From contig OW799233.1 in the NCBI GenBank assembly GCA_941918925.1, positions 132,958,333 through 133,022,332 on the forward strand: a stretch of 64,000 nucleotides of DNA, given 5' to 3'. The position numbers and the translations under genes are program-made. A model generated the notes under the pieces. That model saw nothing but the letters and a program-made list of their open reading frames with translations, was not told where the DNA came from and ran no database searches. The first letter of the stretch is position 1; every line of letters begins with the position of its first letter. Source of the DNA: Phyto melanocephala. Its lineage: Eukaryota; Arthropoda; Insecta; Diptera; Rhinophoridae. This document shows, in pieces, positions 10,948-23,474 of the stretch.

Positions 10948-13904
10948 TTTAATTTTGATGGTATTACAACTAATAATCTCAAAAAAAAAATCATCCCAAC
11001 TTTTTAAAAACTTTGCCTGGCTGTCTTTCTGAATATATAGATATGAATTAGAAATAAATTTCACTACAAATAATAAAAAACTAATTCCCATTTAAAATCA
11101 TATTAAAATTTGTTATGAAGTATTTACGATAGAAAAATATTTTTGGGCCATCGATGATAACCGCCTTGAATTATTTGATAAAATTATACAAAACTATTTT
11201 TTAAATTTAGCGAAGGTTTATAAAAGTTGTATTGTATGAATATATTATTTAATAATACCTTAAAAATTCTGTAATTTTTTTTATGAATATATAGTAAGAA
11301 TATCACAGTCTGTTCTTTTCCAACATCTGGCAACCCTGTAGCTAAACTTCACACAAACGTAAAACAAAATATCACACATTTTTAGTTATTCAAGTGTGAA
11401 ATGCTCCTTTAAAATAACTTATATAATTTACATCTTAAACAAATTAACGCGTATTGAACACAAAAACAAACTAAATAAATGTCAAAGATTTAAAATAGAT
11501 AAATAGACAAGTGAGAAATTGAATTCTAATAAGATGCTAAATACGGCAAAGTTAGCAGTGCAGTAATTTAACTGCACTTGGTTATAGATTGACAATTAAG
11601 TGTAATTTTATAAATAGTTTTTGTGTTCTTTTACTACGGGTTTTCGCTTTGATTTTCTTAGGAAAGAAGTATTAAATTAACATTTATTTGTTTAGCGGAA
11701 GTTAAAGGAATTTCGTAATAAGGTTTAATTTGAGTGCAACTGCCGTTGATAGGTGTCATTAAAATGCTATGCTAATATACAGTAACGTGCACTAAACATG
11801 TTTCAATGTATGTATCTAAAGTTAGCACTTAAAAAAATATTAGACATAATGAATTCTTCATTCATCTCCAGAAAATGCCGTTTAGGGACATCGTAGCTAC
11901 GATTGCGAGGGACTTAAAACTAAGAAATCATTATTTGTTGACAGTAAGCTAATAGTTCTGAAAACGCCGGTGAGGTAATAAATTTTGAGTTAATTTATAT
12001 ATGCTTATATAACACTAGATGACGTTGAAATATAATAAAAAAATGGTTTCTATCTCTTATAACTTTGGAGACCTCTTTTTCATACTTCAAACCCATTTCC
12101 AAAAAGTATAAAAAATTGTTATATATACACATTTTATAAGCCTTTATTTATTTTCTTTTAATAAACCAGGACTCATTTGCATTGGAGGTAATAACACTTA
12201 AAATTAATATTATAGAAAATAGAGACTTTATTAATTTATAACACAATAAATTCTGCAGTATTTTTATTATTTCATTCATTGCTTTACACATTAATTATCA
12301 AACTCAATTTGATGTACATACACACAACTAATTCTAACGTTATACTGTTACTGTAAGCGGCGCTGTTCGACTATTTACAGTGACCTTGCTTTTTTTTATA
12401 TGTTAATTTGTAACGTTTTACAAAGTTTCTGCTTATACACACTAGTATATTTTGGTTATTACCAGAGAATGTTACATTTAAATGAAGCGGTGAGATATTA
12501 ATGTTTTATATGTAGGAAAAATAACTACTCTTTAAAGATAGTGAACGTGATACTATATTTCAGTTATTTAATACTTAACATGTTACTACCAGTAGGTCAA
12601 CCAAGGAAAATGTTAAGTGTAATAAATGTAAATCAAACTAAGTCTTTAACAATATTAATTTTCAGAGTATTAACAAAAGATGTTAAGCAATATTACCGTA
12701 CCATAAAAAGGAATAGGAGAAAAATATATCTCAAGAAATTTTTTTTCACTGTCTCTGCTTAAAAAATCAAAAGGAAGGTAGGAATAACTATTGTGCGAAT
12801 AGCCTACTTTATAAAGGTTAAAGTGGCTTTTTTCCCGTTTTTTTTGGTGGACCATTGAAAATTAAAAATATTTCCAAAGTAACTTTATATGGGAAAGTTT
12901 GAAATTGTGTATAAAAAATGAATGCAACTCAGTTAAAAGTCTACCATATTCGACAAAAAATTTGTTCAGTTTCTTAAAATGATATCTAATTAATATTTTA
13001 TGGCTGAACGCACAGCATGATTGATCCACTTTTATAATTTCACTTCACGGTTTGATGGACAACTAATCAAAAGATATTCATTTGTGAAACATTTATACGT
13101 AAATTTCTTGTTGTCTATATTAAAGACTCGCTGTCTGGTAAGTTTATATGAAATTTTTTTTCTAATTTTTTCGAGAAAATAGCTTCTGATTTTGCAAATT
13201 TCAGTTAAAAAACAAATTTTCTGTCCATAAATGAATATTATTTCTGCCCTTAAAAACAAAAAAATCGGTACCAAAATTTTAAAACGCCAGATAAATCTCC
13301 CTTTTTAATTTTTAACGCAACACTTTTGTTCTCTGTAGAAAACAAGCTCTACAGATTTTACAAAGAGCCAATGTGATAAAAATAACTGGTCAAAATCTTT
13401 CCTTTTCAACAGCTTCCTTGTCTATTCGCCTACCATCATTCTAAGTCACATATCATAACTGATTCTTCAACACTTAAGGGTGAGTAATAAATATATTTGC
13501 GTATATTTTAACTATCCTAGTTGGTATTCTTGAAACGTATTTGAATTAAAAAATATATTTTATGCTATTACCTTTAATTTTATTTAGTTTTTAGTTTTTT
13601 ACCTTATTAAAAGTACTGTTCAGAAATTCTGAGTTAAACATTATTAAAATATTTTAATCTCTTTCTATGAACTCGCATAAAAATCTCATTTGATGAACCT
13701 AAAAATAATCTACGTTGTTTTTAAAACACTACACTAAACATGCAAACATAATTAAATGCTGACAGCCAGAGTCCTAGAGAGACAATCCGGCACTTAAATT
13801 AATTAGTATCGACAATCTGTAACTTTGAATTAATACAAGCACAGATACACACACACTCAAGCTAACTACAGCTTTTCAAACTGAAACTTTGTGTGTGTGT
13901 TTTT
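10948..13904. other. AT-rich non-coding
   Basis: About 3 kb without a supported gene. A CA-rich and a GT-rich run (about 13848-13860 and 13890-13901) sit 30-40 bp apart and could pair. Open frames at 12541-12762 and 13032-13274 have no family resemblance and A/T-driven composition. Confidence 0.5.
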
Positions 13905-14600
13905 TTATACCCGCCACCAAAAAAATGGTGGGGGTATATTCATTTTGTCATTCCGTTTGTAACACATCGAAATATCCATTTTAGACCCCATAAAGTATAT
14001 ATATTCTGAATCGGGGTTTGATTTGATGACGATCTAGCTATGTCCGTCCGTCTGTCCGTCTGTCCGTCTGTCCGTCTGTCCGTCTGTCCGTCTGTTGAAA
14101 GCACGATAGAGGTCGCACCGAAAAAGCTAAAGGGCTCAAATTTTGCCAGAATCTTTCTAATAGACAAGGTTTGTTTGGTATTGAAAATGGGCTAAATCGG
14201 AATATTAGAAAGAGAGTTATAGCTCGTAAAGCAAGAATAGGTCGAAAAACCCGTGTCCTTCAAACATCGAAAAAAAAGGAATTGTGTCCAAACGCATAAA
14301 CGTAGAGTCATGAAACTTCGAATATATATTTCTCGAGTCAAAAGAATATTTCTCCCCAAAAATTGCTTAAATCTATGCATTAGAAAAGGAGTTATAGGTC
14401 AAAATGTACGAAAATTTATACCGCTCAGTGTATATTTGAAGTTTAAAACGTAATAAAACTGACAAAACTATATGTACGGTTCTGAAATTTTGCAAACATG
14501 GTTTTTTGGTCAAAGTCTTCGTTATAACGGAAAATAAATGTGCCACGCCCACTTTTTTTTTAAATTTTTATAAAAATATATTAGTCATATATATTAGCAT
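13905..14600. repeat. Family A repeat, copy 1
   Basis: Starts at a self-complementary end (CCCGCCACCAAAAAAATGGT then GGGGGTATATTC) and continues through AACACATCGAAATATCC, ACCCCATAAAGTATATATAT, an array of GTCCGTCT units at 14041-14094, a GCACGATAGAGGTCGCACCG segment and, near 14535, CACGCCCAC. The GTCCGTCT microsatellite, CCACGCCCA text and palindromic ends resemble fly DINE-1/Helentron-associated repeats (inference). This copy preserves uninterrupted the site that is occupied by a transposon in copy 4: GCATTAGA at about 14377-14384. Confidence 0.75.
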
Positions 14601-15446
14601 TTATTCATTGCAGATGGCGACATCTGTTGAAGGCGCCACTATATTTTGCAAACACTGAGGATGATGTCTTTGCTAAACATCACGTAGAACACTAGATGAC
14701 TCTAGTAACATTTTTTTGCACAAACTACAAAGGAATTTTATAGGGGTTTGTGAAAACGAAAATGACCGAAGTTTGTTGACAAAAATTAACTAGCGTAATG
14801 ATTTGTGCCCAACTTTACATATAGTTGTACACACAGTCTTATGAGGTTTAAGATTTAAAAATATTAAAAAAAAATGTGCATCAGTAGATTTAAAATAAGT
14901 ATTTGAATATTTAAAATACATATTTTAACAAATTTTTTTTTTTATCTATCTATTTTTTTGTAAAGGGTGGTTAAATTTTAAGGGCCACAGGGTGATTCAA
15001 AATAGACATGCTCAGCATTTTGCTAAAACAGGAAATTTATTAGTAAGATTTTGATTTTTAAAGTTCTATAACATTTTACTTTTCGAAGATTTTCAAACGA
15101 AATAAGTTTTGTATAATTTTAAAATTTGTTAGCCATTAGTACATGAAAATAAATTGTTTATAATGTTTAGAAATAATTTTTTTTTATCTTTAGGTCTAAA
15201 TTTTCCTAAATTCCTTTTTTTAATACACCATAACTTCTAGAAAACATAAGATAACAAAAAGAAATTAGCACCATTTAGTAGATAAAACTCTCCTCTATAC
15301 CTCTATACCACATTTTATACCCGTTACGATCCGACCGTGATCAGCAGACCAATTTTTGTGACACAAGGTCAAATATTTTTTGCAAAATTTTAGTAAAAGA
15401 GCTAAACAAATTTTTTTGTAATGTGTTTTTTTGAAGTATTTGAGTT
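14601..15446. other. Non-coding; solo mariner-MITE terminus
   Basis: At 14964-14990 the sequence AAAGGGTGGTTAAATTTTAA then GGGCCAC matches the terminal inverted repeat of the MITE at 16335. Its body and opposite end are missing, so this is a truncated copy. The rest is AT-rich without gene signals. Confidence 0.5.
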
Positions 15447-16334
15447 TTTATAACCGCCACCAAAAAAATGGTATGTATATTCTTAATCGGGGTTTTATTT
15501 GACGACAATCTAGCTATGTCCGTCCATCTGTCCGTCTGTTAAAAGCGCGATAGAGGTCCCATCGAAAAAGCTAGTGGGCTCAAATTTTGCCAGAAAATGT
15601 CTTATACACAAGGTTTGTTTGGAATAGAAAATTGGCTAAATCGGAGTATAAGGAAGAAAGAAAAATTGCCTAAATGCATGTATTAGGAAGGGAGTTAGAG
15701 ATCAAAATGTACGAAAATTTATACCGCGCAGTGTATTTTCCAATATGTTAAAAATTTTAAACCTAATAAGAGTGACAAATTTAGATCTACGATTCTGAAA
15801 TTTTGCAGGAATTGCTTTTTGGTCAAAGGCTTTCTTCTGACGGAAAATAAATGTGACACGCCAACCTCCCATACAACGTTTTCTCTCAAATTCTTATAAT
15901 TTCTCTATAAATCGAATAATAAAGGACTTTATTGAAATATCTAAGTTGTATTTATTAGCATAAATAACTTCGACATACCTACTATAACGCCCACTTTTCA
16001 CATTATCTACTGTTAATGAAATTTAAATTTATAAAACCGACAAAATTAGAGGTATGATGATAAAATTTGCTATGGAAATCCTTCTAGTCAATGTTATTGT
16101 TATGCCAGAAAATTTAGGTGACACGCCCACTCTTACGCCCACATCCTATATAATGCTTTATTTCAAATTCATATAATTTCTCAATGAATAAATATTTTGG
16201 AAGAATTACGGACTATATTAAAATATCTAAGTTGTATTTATTAGCAGAAATTTTATTGACACGCTTACTTTAACGCCCACTTTTACTTAAAGACTAAATT
16301 TACGAAAACATTTTACCAGCATATCCAAGTTATA

Positions 16335-16818
16335 AAGGGTGGTTAAATTTTAAGGGCCGATGTTGATTTTGAATAAAACACAAATTATTTAGGAAATTAT
16401 TATCATTTCTTTTTTAATGATAATATTTGTATAGTTCAATTATGTATGGAACAAAATATCGGCCGAATGGCCCCGCGACCTCAACGGCACACCTCGATCC
16501 GATAGTCCAAATTTTAAATAACATTGCTGATGCTCAATTTTTTGGCACGATGATGAGTCGAAGTTGACTGTTTTTTTGCCACACTATCGCGATAAACAGC
16601 AATGCTTCTCATTTAACGAATTTAGAAGGCATTCATAGATGTTCTAACATTTTATACAGACCTTGGGCCGAATTGCGGCATTCGATATCGATCGAAATTT
16701 TACTCGAACGATCGAGTATGCTTTAGGTATATAGATTCTAATAAGAGTTTTCAAATTTCGATCACGTTCGAGTGCCGTAATTCGGCCTCTGTTTTAAATT
16801 TAAAATTTAACCACCCTC
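16335..16818 (-). mobile_element. Tc1/mariner-derived MITE inside family A
   Basis: Terminal repeats read AAGGGTGGTTAAATTTTAAG on the left and GAGGGTGGTTAAATTTTAAA on the right, flanked by TA at 16333-16334 and 16819-16820. On the minus strand the sequence next to the left end reads RSRGHSADILFHT followed by a stop. This corresponds to the C-terminus of Tc1/mariner transposases, which commonly end RSRGGHLPDIIFHT. Upstream text is decayed and interrupted by a small palindrome. Length is 484 bp, so it is a deleted, non-autonomous derivative. Confidence 0.75.
16666..16787. repeat. Small palindromic element nested in the MITE
   Basis: Arms of about 35 bp: GGCCGAATTGCGGCATTCGA then TATCGATCGAAATTTT on the left, and its near-complement ending AGTGCCGTAATTCGGCC on the right. 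A loop of about 50 bp separates them and contains a second CGAACGATCGAG dyad. It interrupts the MITE. Confidence 0.65.
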
Positions 16819-16962
16819 TACAAAGAAAGAGATGTATATTTTATTATAGAGAGATTATTCCAAGCCATTAACAAAATAATAATTATTGTGCTTTAAATGT
16901 ACACAAAATTGGTGGTGGGTATAAAAGATTCGGCACAGCCGAATATAGTGCTCTTACTTGTT

Positions 16963-17989
16963 AAATTTTTTATTTGTTGCATTAAATTATTTAATTCAAC
17001 TTTCAAAAAGAAAATGACAACCTGTCGACAATAATGAAAGAAAATCTGCTTAAATAAAAGAAAGAAAGCAAAAAATAGTATAAAAGAATTTTGAACCTGT
17101 CAAGCTAACTAAGAATACCTTGTGCTGAATTAGCAACACAAAAACCGCCACATGCAACAACAACATCTTACCAATATAACATACGTAGATTGGTCAGTGT
17201 TTTTTTTAACGGTTTTTTCTTTCATCTCAGTCTGTTAGACGCTAAAGAAAATGAATGAAATGAGAATCAGCTATAGTTTGTAGTTTGTGATGAAAATTCT
17301 ATTGGATTATTGGAAGATCAGGTTTGTATTGAATGCACGCTACGGTTGGTAATTACCGCGTTAGCATAAACAAATTTAGTGATCTAGCCTCAGTACTGGA
17401 AATAGCAAACTACAAAAGCACGTGTATCTGCAAGTACATGGTACTAGTAATATTGGGTTTTCATTATTTTATCATTCGTTCAAATATAATTTTACTTGTA
17501 CACTAAGCATAATTGGTTTAATTAAGTTTGATATACTTGTAGACTACATTAATACTCCTAGTCGGAGCATAGAGTGGAGACAAAATCAACCCATTGCTGT
17601 CAGTATTGTACGATGCTCTTATGCTACGGCCAAGTCCATTTTTATTCTTATTTGAGTTATTATTGCTTTGCAGTTAGTTATTCTCAACAAGTTGACACTG
17701 GAGATCGTGAATGGCCCTTGCAGGCATTTGCTAACGAAAACCTGTAGCCTGTTACATATAAATTCGCAATTATTAGATTTAATTGCATTTCACTATTTGT
17801 TTTTACTACAATATTGTATTTTTACGAAAACTGGAGAGTATTATTTGGTAGCCAGAGGTAGTTAAAAAATAGTATTAGGCTTGTGCGAGCATGGCATCTC
17901 CTACTTTTAAAGTAATATAATTAACGTTTAATTTAAGCTTAGATAATCCATTTTAAAGTTCTTTTTGTCTTTATAGAGATATAATATGA
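16963..17989. other. Non-coding of more even composition
   Basis: No recognised gene. Frames at 17422-17655 and 17668-17865 have no detectable family motif. Confidence 0.4.
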
Positions 17990-18958
17990 AATTAAGATAA
18001 AGCGCTATATGGGAGGAGGACATTAAAGTACTTTACTTTCACTTTTACTTTATTTATTTATGTATGAGAAATTTCATCATCTGTAGGTTTTATTTTTAAA
18101 TTTCATTAACAGTAAATAGTGTGAGAAGTGGGCGTTGAAGTAGGCATGTCAAAATAGTTTCTGCTAATAAATTCAACTTAGATGTTTTAATATAGAGTCC
18201 TTCGTTCTTCGTTAAAATGGGCATGGCCATCTTCATTTTCCGGCAATTTAATAACATGGGCCTGAAAACTATAAATGCAAAATTTTATCGTGAGACATCT
18301 AATTCTGTAGGATCAATGAGCCTTTAAATTTCACTGATAGTAGAATATTCAAGAAGTGGGCATTAAAGTAGGCAGGTAAAAGTAATTTCTGCTTGTGAAT
18401 TCAACTTACATATTATGAATTTAAGATAAAGCATTATAATGGAAGTGGACGTTAATTTTTATAACTTAATTTTCCGTTTTTTCAGATTCGTACATCTGAT
18501 TTCGCGATTTTACAACGACTGAATAAATATATAAATTTGAGCAATTTTCAGGGAGAGATATTTTTTTTTACCCAGGACTTATATACTTATGAAATTTTAT
18601 CACTCTACGTCAATGCGTTTAGATGCAATCTAATTTTATTTGATGTAGGAAGGACATTGTTTTTTGACCTACTCTTGCTTTACGATCTATAACTCTCATC
18701 TTTATATACTGATTATACTCGTTTTCTACAGCAAACAAACCTTATGTATTACAAATATTCTAGCAAAATTTTATTACCTTCAGATTATCAGTTCGAGCTC
18801 AATCGTGTTTTCTGCAGGCGGACATTTGGAAAGACTCAGACTCAGAAACTTTATACCTCAAAGGGTGTAAAATAGATATTTCGATGTGTTACATACGGAA
18901 TGACAAAATTAATTGACCCCCACACCATTTTTTTGGTGGTGGATATAACAAGCTATAA
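17990..18958. repeat. Family A repeat, copy 3, inverted
   Basis: Reverse orientation relative to copies 1-2. It begins in the CACGCC-type internal region (GTGGGCGTTGAAGTAGGC, GTGGGCATTAAAGTAGGCAG) and runs to ATTTCGATGTGTTACATACG, AATGACAAAATTAATTGACC and the hairpin end CACCATTTTTTTGGTGGTGG. The GTCCGTCT array is lost and the TTCGGC palindrome end is truncated. Confidence 0.7.
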
Positions 18959-19361
18959 TCTTTAAGGTTTTGTTATAGTTAATAACTATTTAACCCGTCA
19001 ATTACACTCCAAAAAAAATGAAAGTAAAAATTTTACAAAGTTCTTTATTGCAGGAAAATAAGATCAACTAAAATGTTTAACTAAAGGTATGTCTACATCA
19101 GGAAAATATTTGAGGAAATAGACACGACAACTTAAATGTATTTATTTATGCTCTAATATATAAATGTTTATTTAATAAAAAATTTTCTTAATTTTATCTT
19201 AATACAATTTAGAAGTACAGGGATCACATAAAATTAAAAAAAAATATATTTTTCAAAAACAGTATAGAGGCTTATTTGGGCGCAAATATTTGCCAATGCG
19301 AGCATGGCAGAAGAAAGTTGTTTTTTGCAATTTCTGATGAAAATTTGAATTTGTTAAAAAA

Positions 19362-19900
19362 ATCAAGTAAGAGTACTATATTCATCCTTAGCGAATCTGA
19401 TATAACCCTTAACCATCATGCACATGTCCATATTATTTCCGACGTCATGTTTGATTTGAATGTAAACTATGTAAAGTTAACCGTATTATACTAATCAAGC
19501 CCCTTTATTTGGAACCCATGTTGGTTGGGAAAATAAAAAACATTAGCCTTAATTTTATTTCGGGCGCCATCTTGAATTATACACTCAATCATAATTTTCT
19601 GTATTCTACTGGTAATGCCCTTTATTGACACTAATATTTTAGAGGTAGTACGAGTCAAATCTGTGATTATTACATATATTTAACCTAATTCATTCAAGAC
19701 GCCATCAGGCATTTTACACTTTTTCATAATATACTGTAAGTATTCTACTACTTAGTCAAACCTTTTCAATTGATACTAATATAAAGGAGGCTGGAGCAGA
19801 TACATTTTGACCTTTTTATAAATTTATTTTATGCCATTTTGTAGAAGCTTTGACTTTGGTTTTTAAACTTTAGGAAAAGCAACGAAGCAGTTGAATTTTG
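19362..19900. repeat. Family B repeat, copy 1
   Basis: Opens with a decayed common terminus (ATCAAGTAAGAGTACTATAT, GCGAATCTGATATAACCC). It is followed by a loosely repeated ~130-bp unit: GCCATCTTGAATTATAC, TATTCTACTGGTAATGCCC, then GCCATCAGGCATTTTAC, AGTATTCTACTACTTAGTC. The copy at 30564 has the same layout. Confidence 0.55.
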
Positions 19901-21908
19901 TGGACTTTATCTCAAGCGATTGCTTAGTTTTTCTTAATCTATGGCTTTCAATTTTCTATCTTTAGCGTATTCACAAGTTATGTAGGACCTTAAAAATCTT
20001 GATATTTAAAAAAAAAAAAAATATTTTTATCAAAATAATTTTTTTCTGCATGTTTGCTAATTAGTAGCCATTGAGACATATAATAGATAATAACAAACGT
20101 ATCTTTAAATTTTCCAAGGGCTCAACAATGTTTAAATTTGTGATAAAAATATAGAAAAAACTGAAGTAATTTTACTTATTTTCTCATAGCTTTGAAACTA
20201 ATGGCGCTTTTGTGCTGGATTTCATTGCCGAATTAATTTCCTTATATTTTTAGAAGATGAATGCCACATGAAAGTCGGTTTAAATGTAGATTTTTGTGGA
20301 AATTACAAACAGAATAAAAAGGCTATATATGTTTGTGTTTGGATCGTTATATTTTCCTTGCAATTCTTAAACACATTTTTTTATGAGCGTAAACCTGGTT
20401 TCTGTATTTATCATCGAAATAATGTTAGATCTGCCAAATAATGTTACATGCATCAGTGAGTTTGGGTGGCAAATTAAGCGAAATGTCTGTTACATTGTAT
20501 ATTTGTCTATTTATTAAATTATATTATTGTCTTTGTTTGTAATTGATGATTTTATATCTTCATTAGTGGCGACATGGACAATTCTCTCTTGTATACTTTT
20601 TGCTTTCAACAGTATAAGTGATTTGCCTAAATTTCAGTGCATACAGGTTGATGAGAATATTTTTAAAATTACAATTACAGCTTATGTAGATGTCCTAATG
20701 CAGACGGCCATTATAGAGCAATTAAGGTATCAAATAGTGATCTATAGAGCAAAGGAAAATACAATTTCATATATTTGAATATTCTTTGTATTAGACAATT
20801 ATTGGGATATTATTAGTTATTAGACAATTATTTTAGATGTTTTCAACATTATTGCTTTAAAACAATAAATTAATTTGTTCATACATTTATTACAATTGCA
20901 ACGTTATACGGCTACGCCTTAAAAAGTTATCTTGATCCAGTCTAGTGAATACGTATGTTCTAAATCATAATGGGATGAAAAAGACTCATATTGCGATAAC
21001 AATGATTTGTATATTTAGAACATGGTTAATTGAAAAAAAAAAATTTTAAAAAATATCGTTATTGACATAATTTTAATTTAACATTTTGATAATATTTAAG
21101 GGATAAAATAATGGAACTGGGAAGCATTCTTTTTGCAATCAATATACTTTTTCACTTTAAGCTGTTAATATATTTGAAGTACGCTGCGATGTCGGTTACG
21201 TAACGTTAACAAGATGCAGTATGCATTTGGTTTCATTAAGTTTTTTTTTCTAATACAAATTTGTGTAAAATACAAAAACAATCACAAATGAAAGGCTAAA
21301 TATTACACTACAGGCTACCTAAGAAAAACTGGAAAAAAATGATTTTATATTGTTGTATTTAAAACTTTACTGAAAACACTAAAAAAAATAGCAATAAAAA
21401 GAATTCGGACATTACTTAAGTATTTGTTGTAGTATTAACTTAGCTGTCAACCATCTATTGTTTACAATCTATACCAATTCTCGAGCATTGATGCCACAAA
21501 TTTGCGACAAACTGAGCACCAGCTTTTGACCACTTTTACTCTAGCGCGTTCTCAGAGTACTTTCTGCTAAATAATGTTTGATTACTAATTTTCCTAATTT
21601 TACCATAAATTTTCTATTATGTTACTATCTGGAAACTGAGATAGTATTTTAAGCATACTTTTGTAGTTAAAGAGCAACCACAAGTGGTTACTAAGAGCCG
21701 CCGTTGTCCTGAAAAAAGTAAAATTAATGTTTGTAAACACTTTCAATCAAATATTCTTTTAGAATTTCCCAGGTACAGGCGTAGTCATACAACCGCAAAC
21801 AGGAATAAAGCCTCCATCATATTCTACAGTCATAGATTTCATTCCCTTACCTCCTCATTCGGCATTTCATAAGCATTACATTGTGAATCTGATCGGTAAA
21901 CATTGAAG
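19901..21908. other. AT-rich non-coding
   Basis: No supported gene or RNA. Short frames at 20527-20778 and 21684-21872 show no family motif. Confidence 0.5.
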
Positions 21909-21911
21909 TTA

Positions 21912-22475
21912 AGGCTGGGGCACAATGAATCCGTCGTCTGTCAAACTTCAACTTTTTCAACTCACAACTAAGTTAAAATACATGTTTTCTTATTAGTGTT
22001 GTCACATTCAGTCCGTCAACGCAAAGTACGACAGTTGACCAACTTTTAACTTTTGACGTATGTCAAGTACTTTGACAACTACCATATGGTCAACCAACTG
22101 GCTTTACAGCAGCCACCGTACTTTTGTGTGATGCATGAGCCGCCACAGAAGCATGCAGTCTTTTCGGTTTAAAACTCTTTTTTTATATATAGATTGTATG
22201 AATTTGAAGCTAAATTGACATTTTATTAAAAAAAATATTATTTTGTTTTATTATTTTTTTGTTATTGTGAAGATAAATAAAAATATATATATATAAATAT
22301 TATCGGCCTTCAGCCGCCGCTGTTTGTTTTTGATTAGTCGCCGCAGTCGACAATTTAACTTGACTTGAGTTCAGTCAACACAAAGTACTGATTGCCAACC
22401 CCTCTCCGTCAATGCGTTGATGTCAGTTGAAAAAGTTGAAGTTTGACGGACGACGGATTCATTGTGCCACAGCTT
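21912..22475. mobile_element. Harbinger-like MITE with TTA duplication
   Basis: Terminal inverted repeats of about 50 bp start AGGCTGGGGCACAATGAATC on the left and AAGCTGTGGCACAATGAATC on the right, both continuing CGTCGTCYGTCAAACTTCAA. The 3-bp duplication TTA occupies 21909-21911 and 22476-22478. A 3-bp TWA duplication and GGCTG-x-GGCACAATG-like termini are typical of PIF/Harbinger MITEs. No transposase coding is present. The interior contains further GTCAAC/GTTGAC dyads and a short TATATA tract. Confidence 0.75.
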
Positions 22476-22478
22476 TTA

Positions 22479-23044
22479 CTCTCATTCGTAAATAACACTT
22501 CGTTTCTTAATGAAAAATCTTTCTTTTTGTAGGTTTTAGTGGAATTGAGACTTTTTATTTTATAAAATCTTTTCATGGAACACTTTTATAAGGGTATTAT
22601 TTGCAAGATAATTTTTTTTGTACCAAAAAAATTTAACTTTCGCGGAATTGAAAGGATAATAAAGAACTTTAAGTCCTAGTTAATGCAAACTAATGTTGCT
22701 TAGAAAACTTGTTACGATAAAACAGAAAAATTTTGTTTTAGGAATTCATACTTTATTGTTTGGATCGCCATATGAACGAACAGGAAAAAATTTAAGTAGA
22801 GCATCGGCAACTCTGTGTCACTTTTAATGATATCCATCTCTATCTCTCTCTCTATTTTAATAAAAGGCATTTACTATTTAAATTGCGCTGAAAATTTATA
22901 AAAATTTTGATAAAAAATTCAGCAATTTTTTAAAAATTTGTTGTCTAAGAAAATTTTTCCCCTTCAACAAATCTCATCTGTAAGTTTTGAATCTCGGTAA
23001 TCGTTCACATTTTTCAAAGTGCTGGTATTAAAGAATGCTCCGGT
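22479..23044. other. AT-rich non-coding
   Basis: A short TCTCTATCTCTCTCTCTAT run lies near 22834-22855. Nothing else recognised. Confidence 0.5.
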
Positions 23045-23262
23045 TATAGATTCATCGCTTTCAGTGATGCTATAGGGGCCTTGAATCAATATTATCTCAA
23101 GGTGTTTATAATTAAGGTGAGAACTTAGTTCAATCTTAGGCTGTAACTCATAGAGATATTCAAAACTCTCGTTCCATAAGGATCTAATTAGGAATTGACT
23201 ACTGGTAAAAATACAAATCGGAGCTTCATTACCAGATTCTTGTAACTATATTATGGTCTTCG
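23045..23262 (-). pseudogene. LINE RNase H fragment, copy 1
   Basis: The minus strand reads, with substitutions, NEAPICIFTSSQFLIRSLWN, then a LYELQPKIELSSHLNYKHLE segment and IILIQGP. This parallels the better-preserved fragment at 61060-61460 (NEAPIRIFTDSQSVIRTLKN ... KTELNSH ... LEIIWIPDH). It is the RNase H domain of a Jockey/I-group non-LTR retrotransposon. Here the catalytic Asp of FTDSQ has become Ser (FTSSQ) and the second acidic region is degraded. It is a dead scrap of about 70 codons with no termini. Confidence 0.55.
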
Positions 23263-23466
23263 TACTATAATCTATAATCTATAGTACTATAATCTTTTAT
23301 ACGGAACTGTTTACGTATATTTGCTTCATACCTTGAGTATTCTTTACTGTAATTACTGCTTTCCATTCCCTTTCCAATATATTTCAAATATGTAGTGCTA
23401 ATCGTTTTACTACAAGATGTTGCTATTACTTAGCATATTATAAACATTTAGTAACAAAATATTTAT
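23263..23466. other. AT-rich non-coding
   Basis: Short tandem-like ATAATCTATAATCTATAGTA near 23270-23290. Nothing else recognised. Confidence 0.4.
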
Positions 23467-23474
23467 GTATGCAC

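Larger units (their letters stand above)
15447..16962. repeat. Family A repeat, copy 2, near complete and interrupted
   Basis: Begins with ACCGCCACCAAAAAAATGGT and ends with GGTGGTGGGTATAAAAGATT, CGGCACAGCCGAATATAGTG and CTCTTACTTGTT. It thus appears to have both family termini: a CCACCA...TGGTGG hairpin at one end and a TTCGGC-x-GTGCCGAA palindrome at the other. Internal CACGCC and AACGCCCACTTTTAC-type text recurs several times. A mariner MITE has inserted at 16335-16818. Confidence 0.75.

Noticed and set aside
14041..14094. GTCCGTCT array as a CRISPR
   Set aside because: Short contiguous microsatellite without spacers inside a eukaryotic dispersed repeat.
17422..17655. 77-codon plus frame
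   Set aside because: No motif, no promoter context, no codon bias distinguishable from background.
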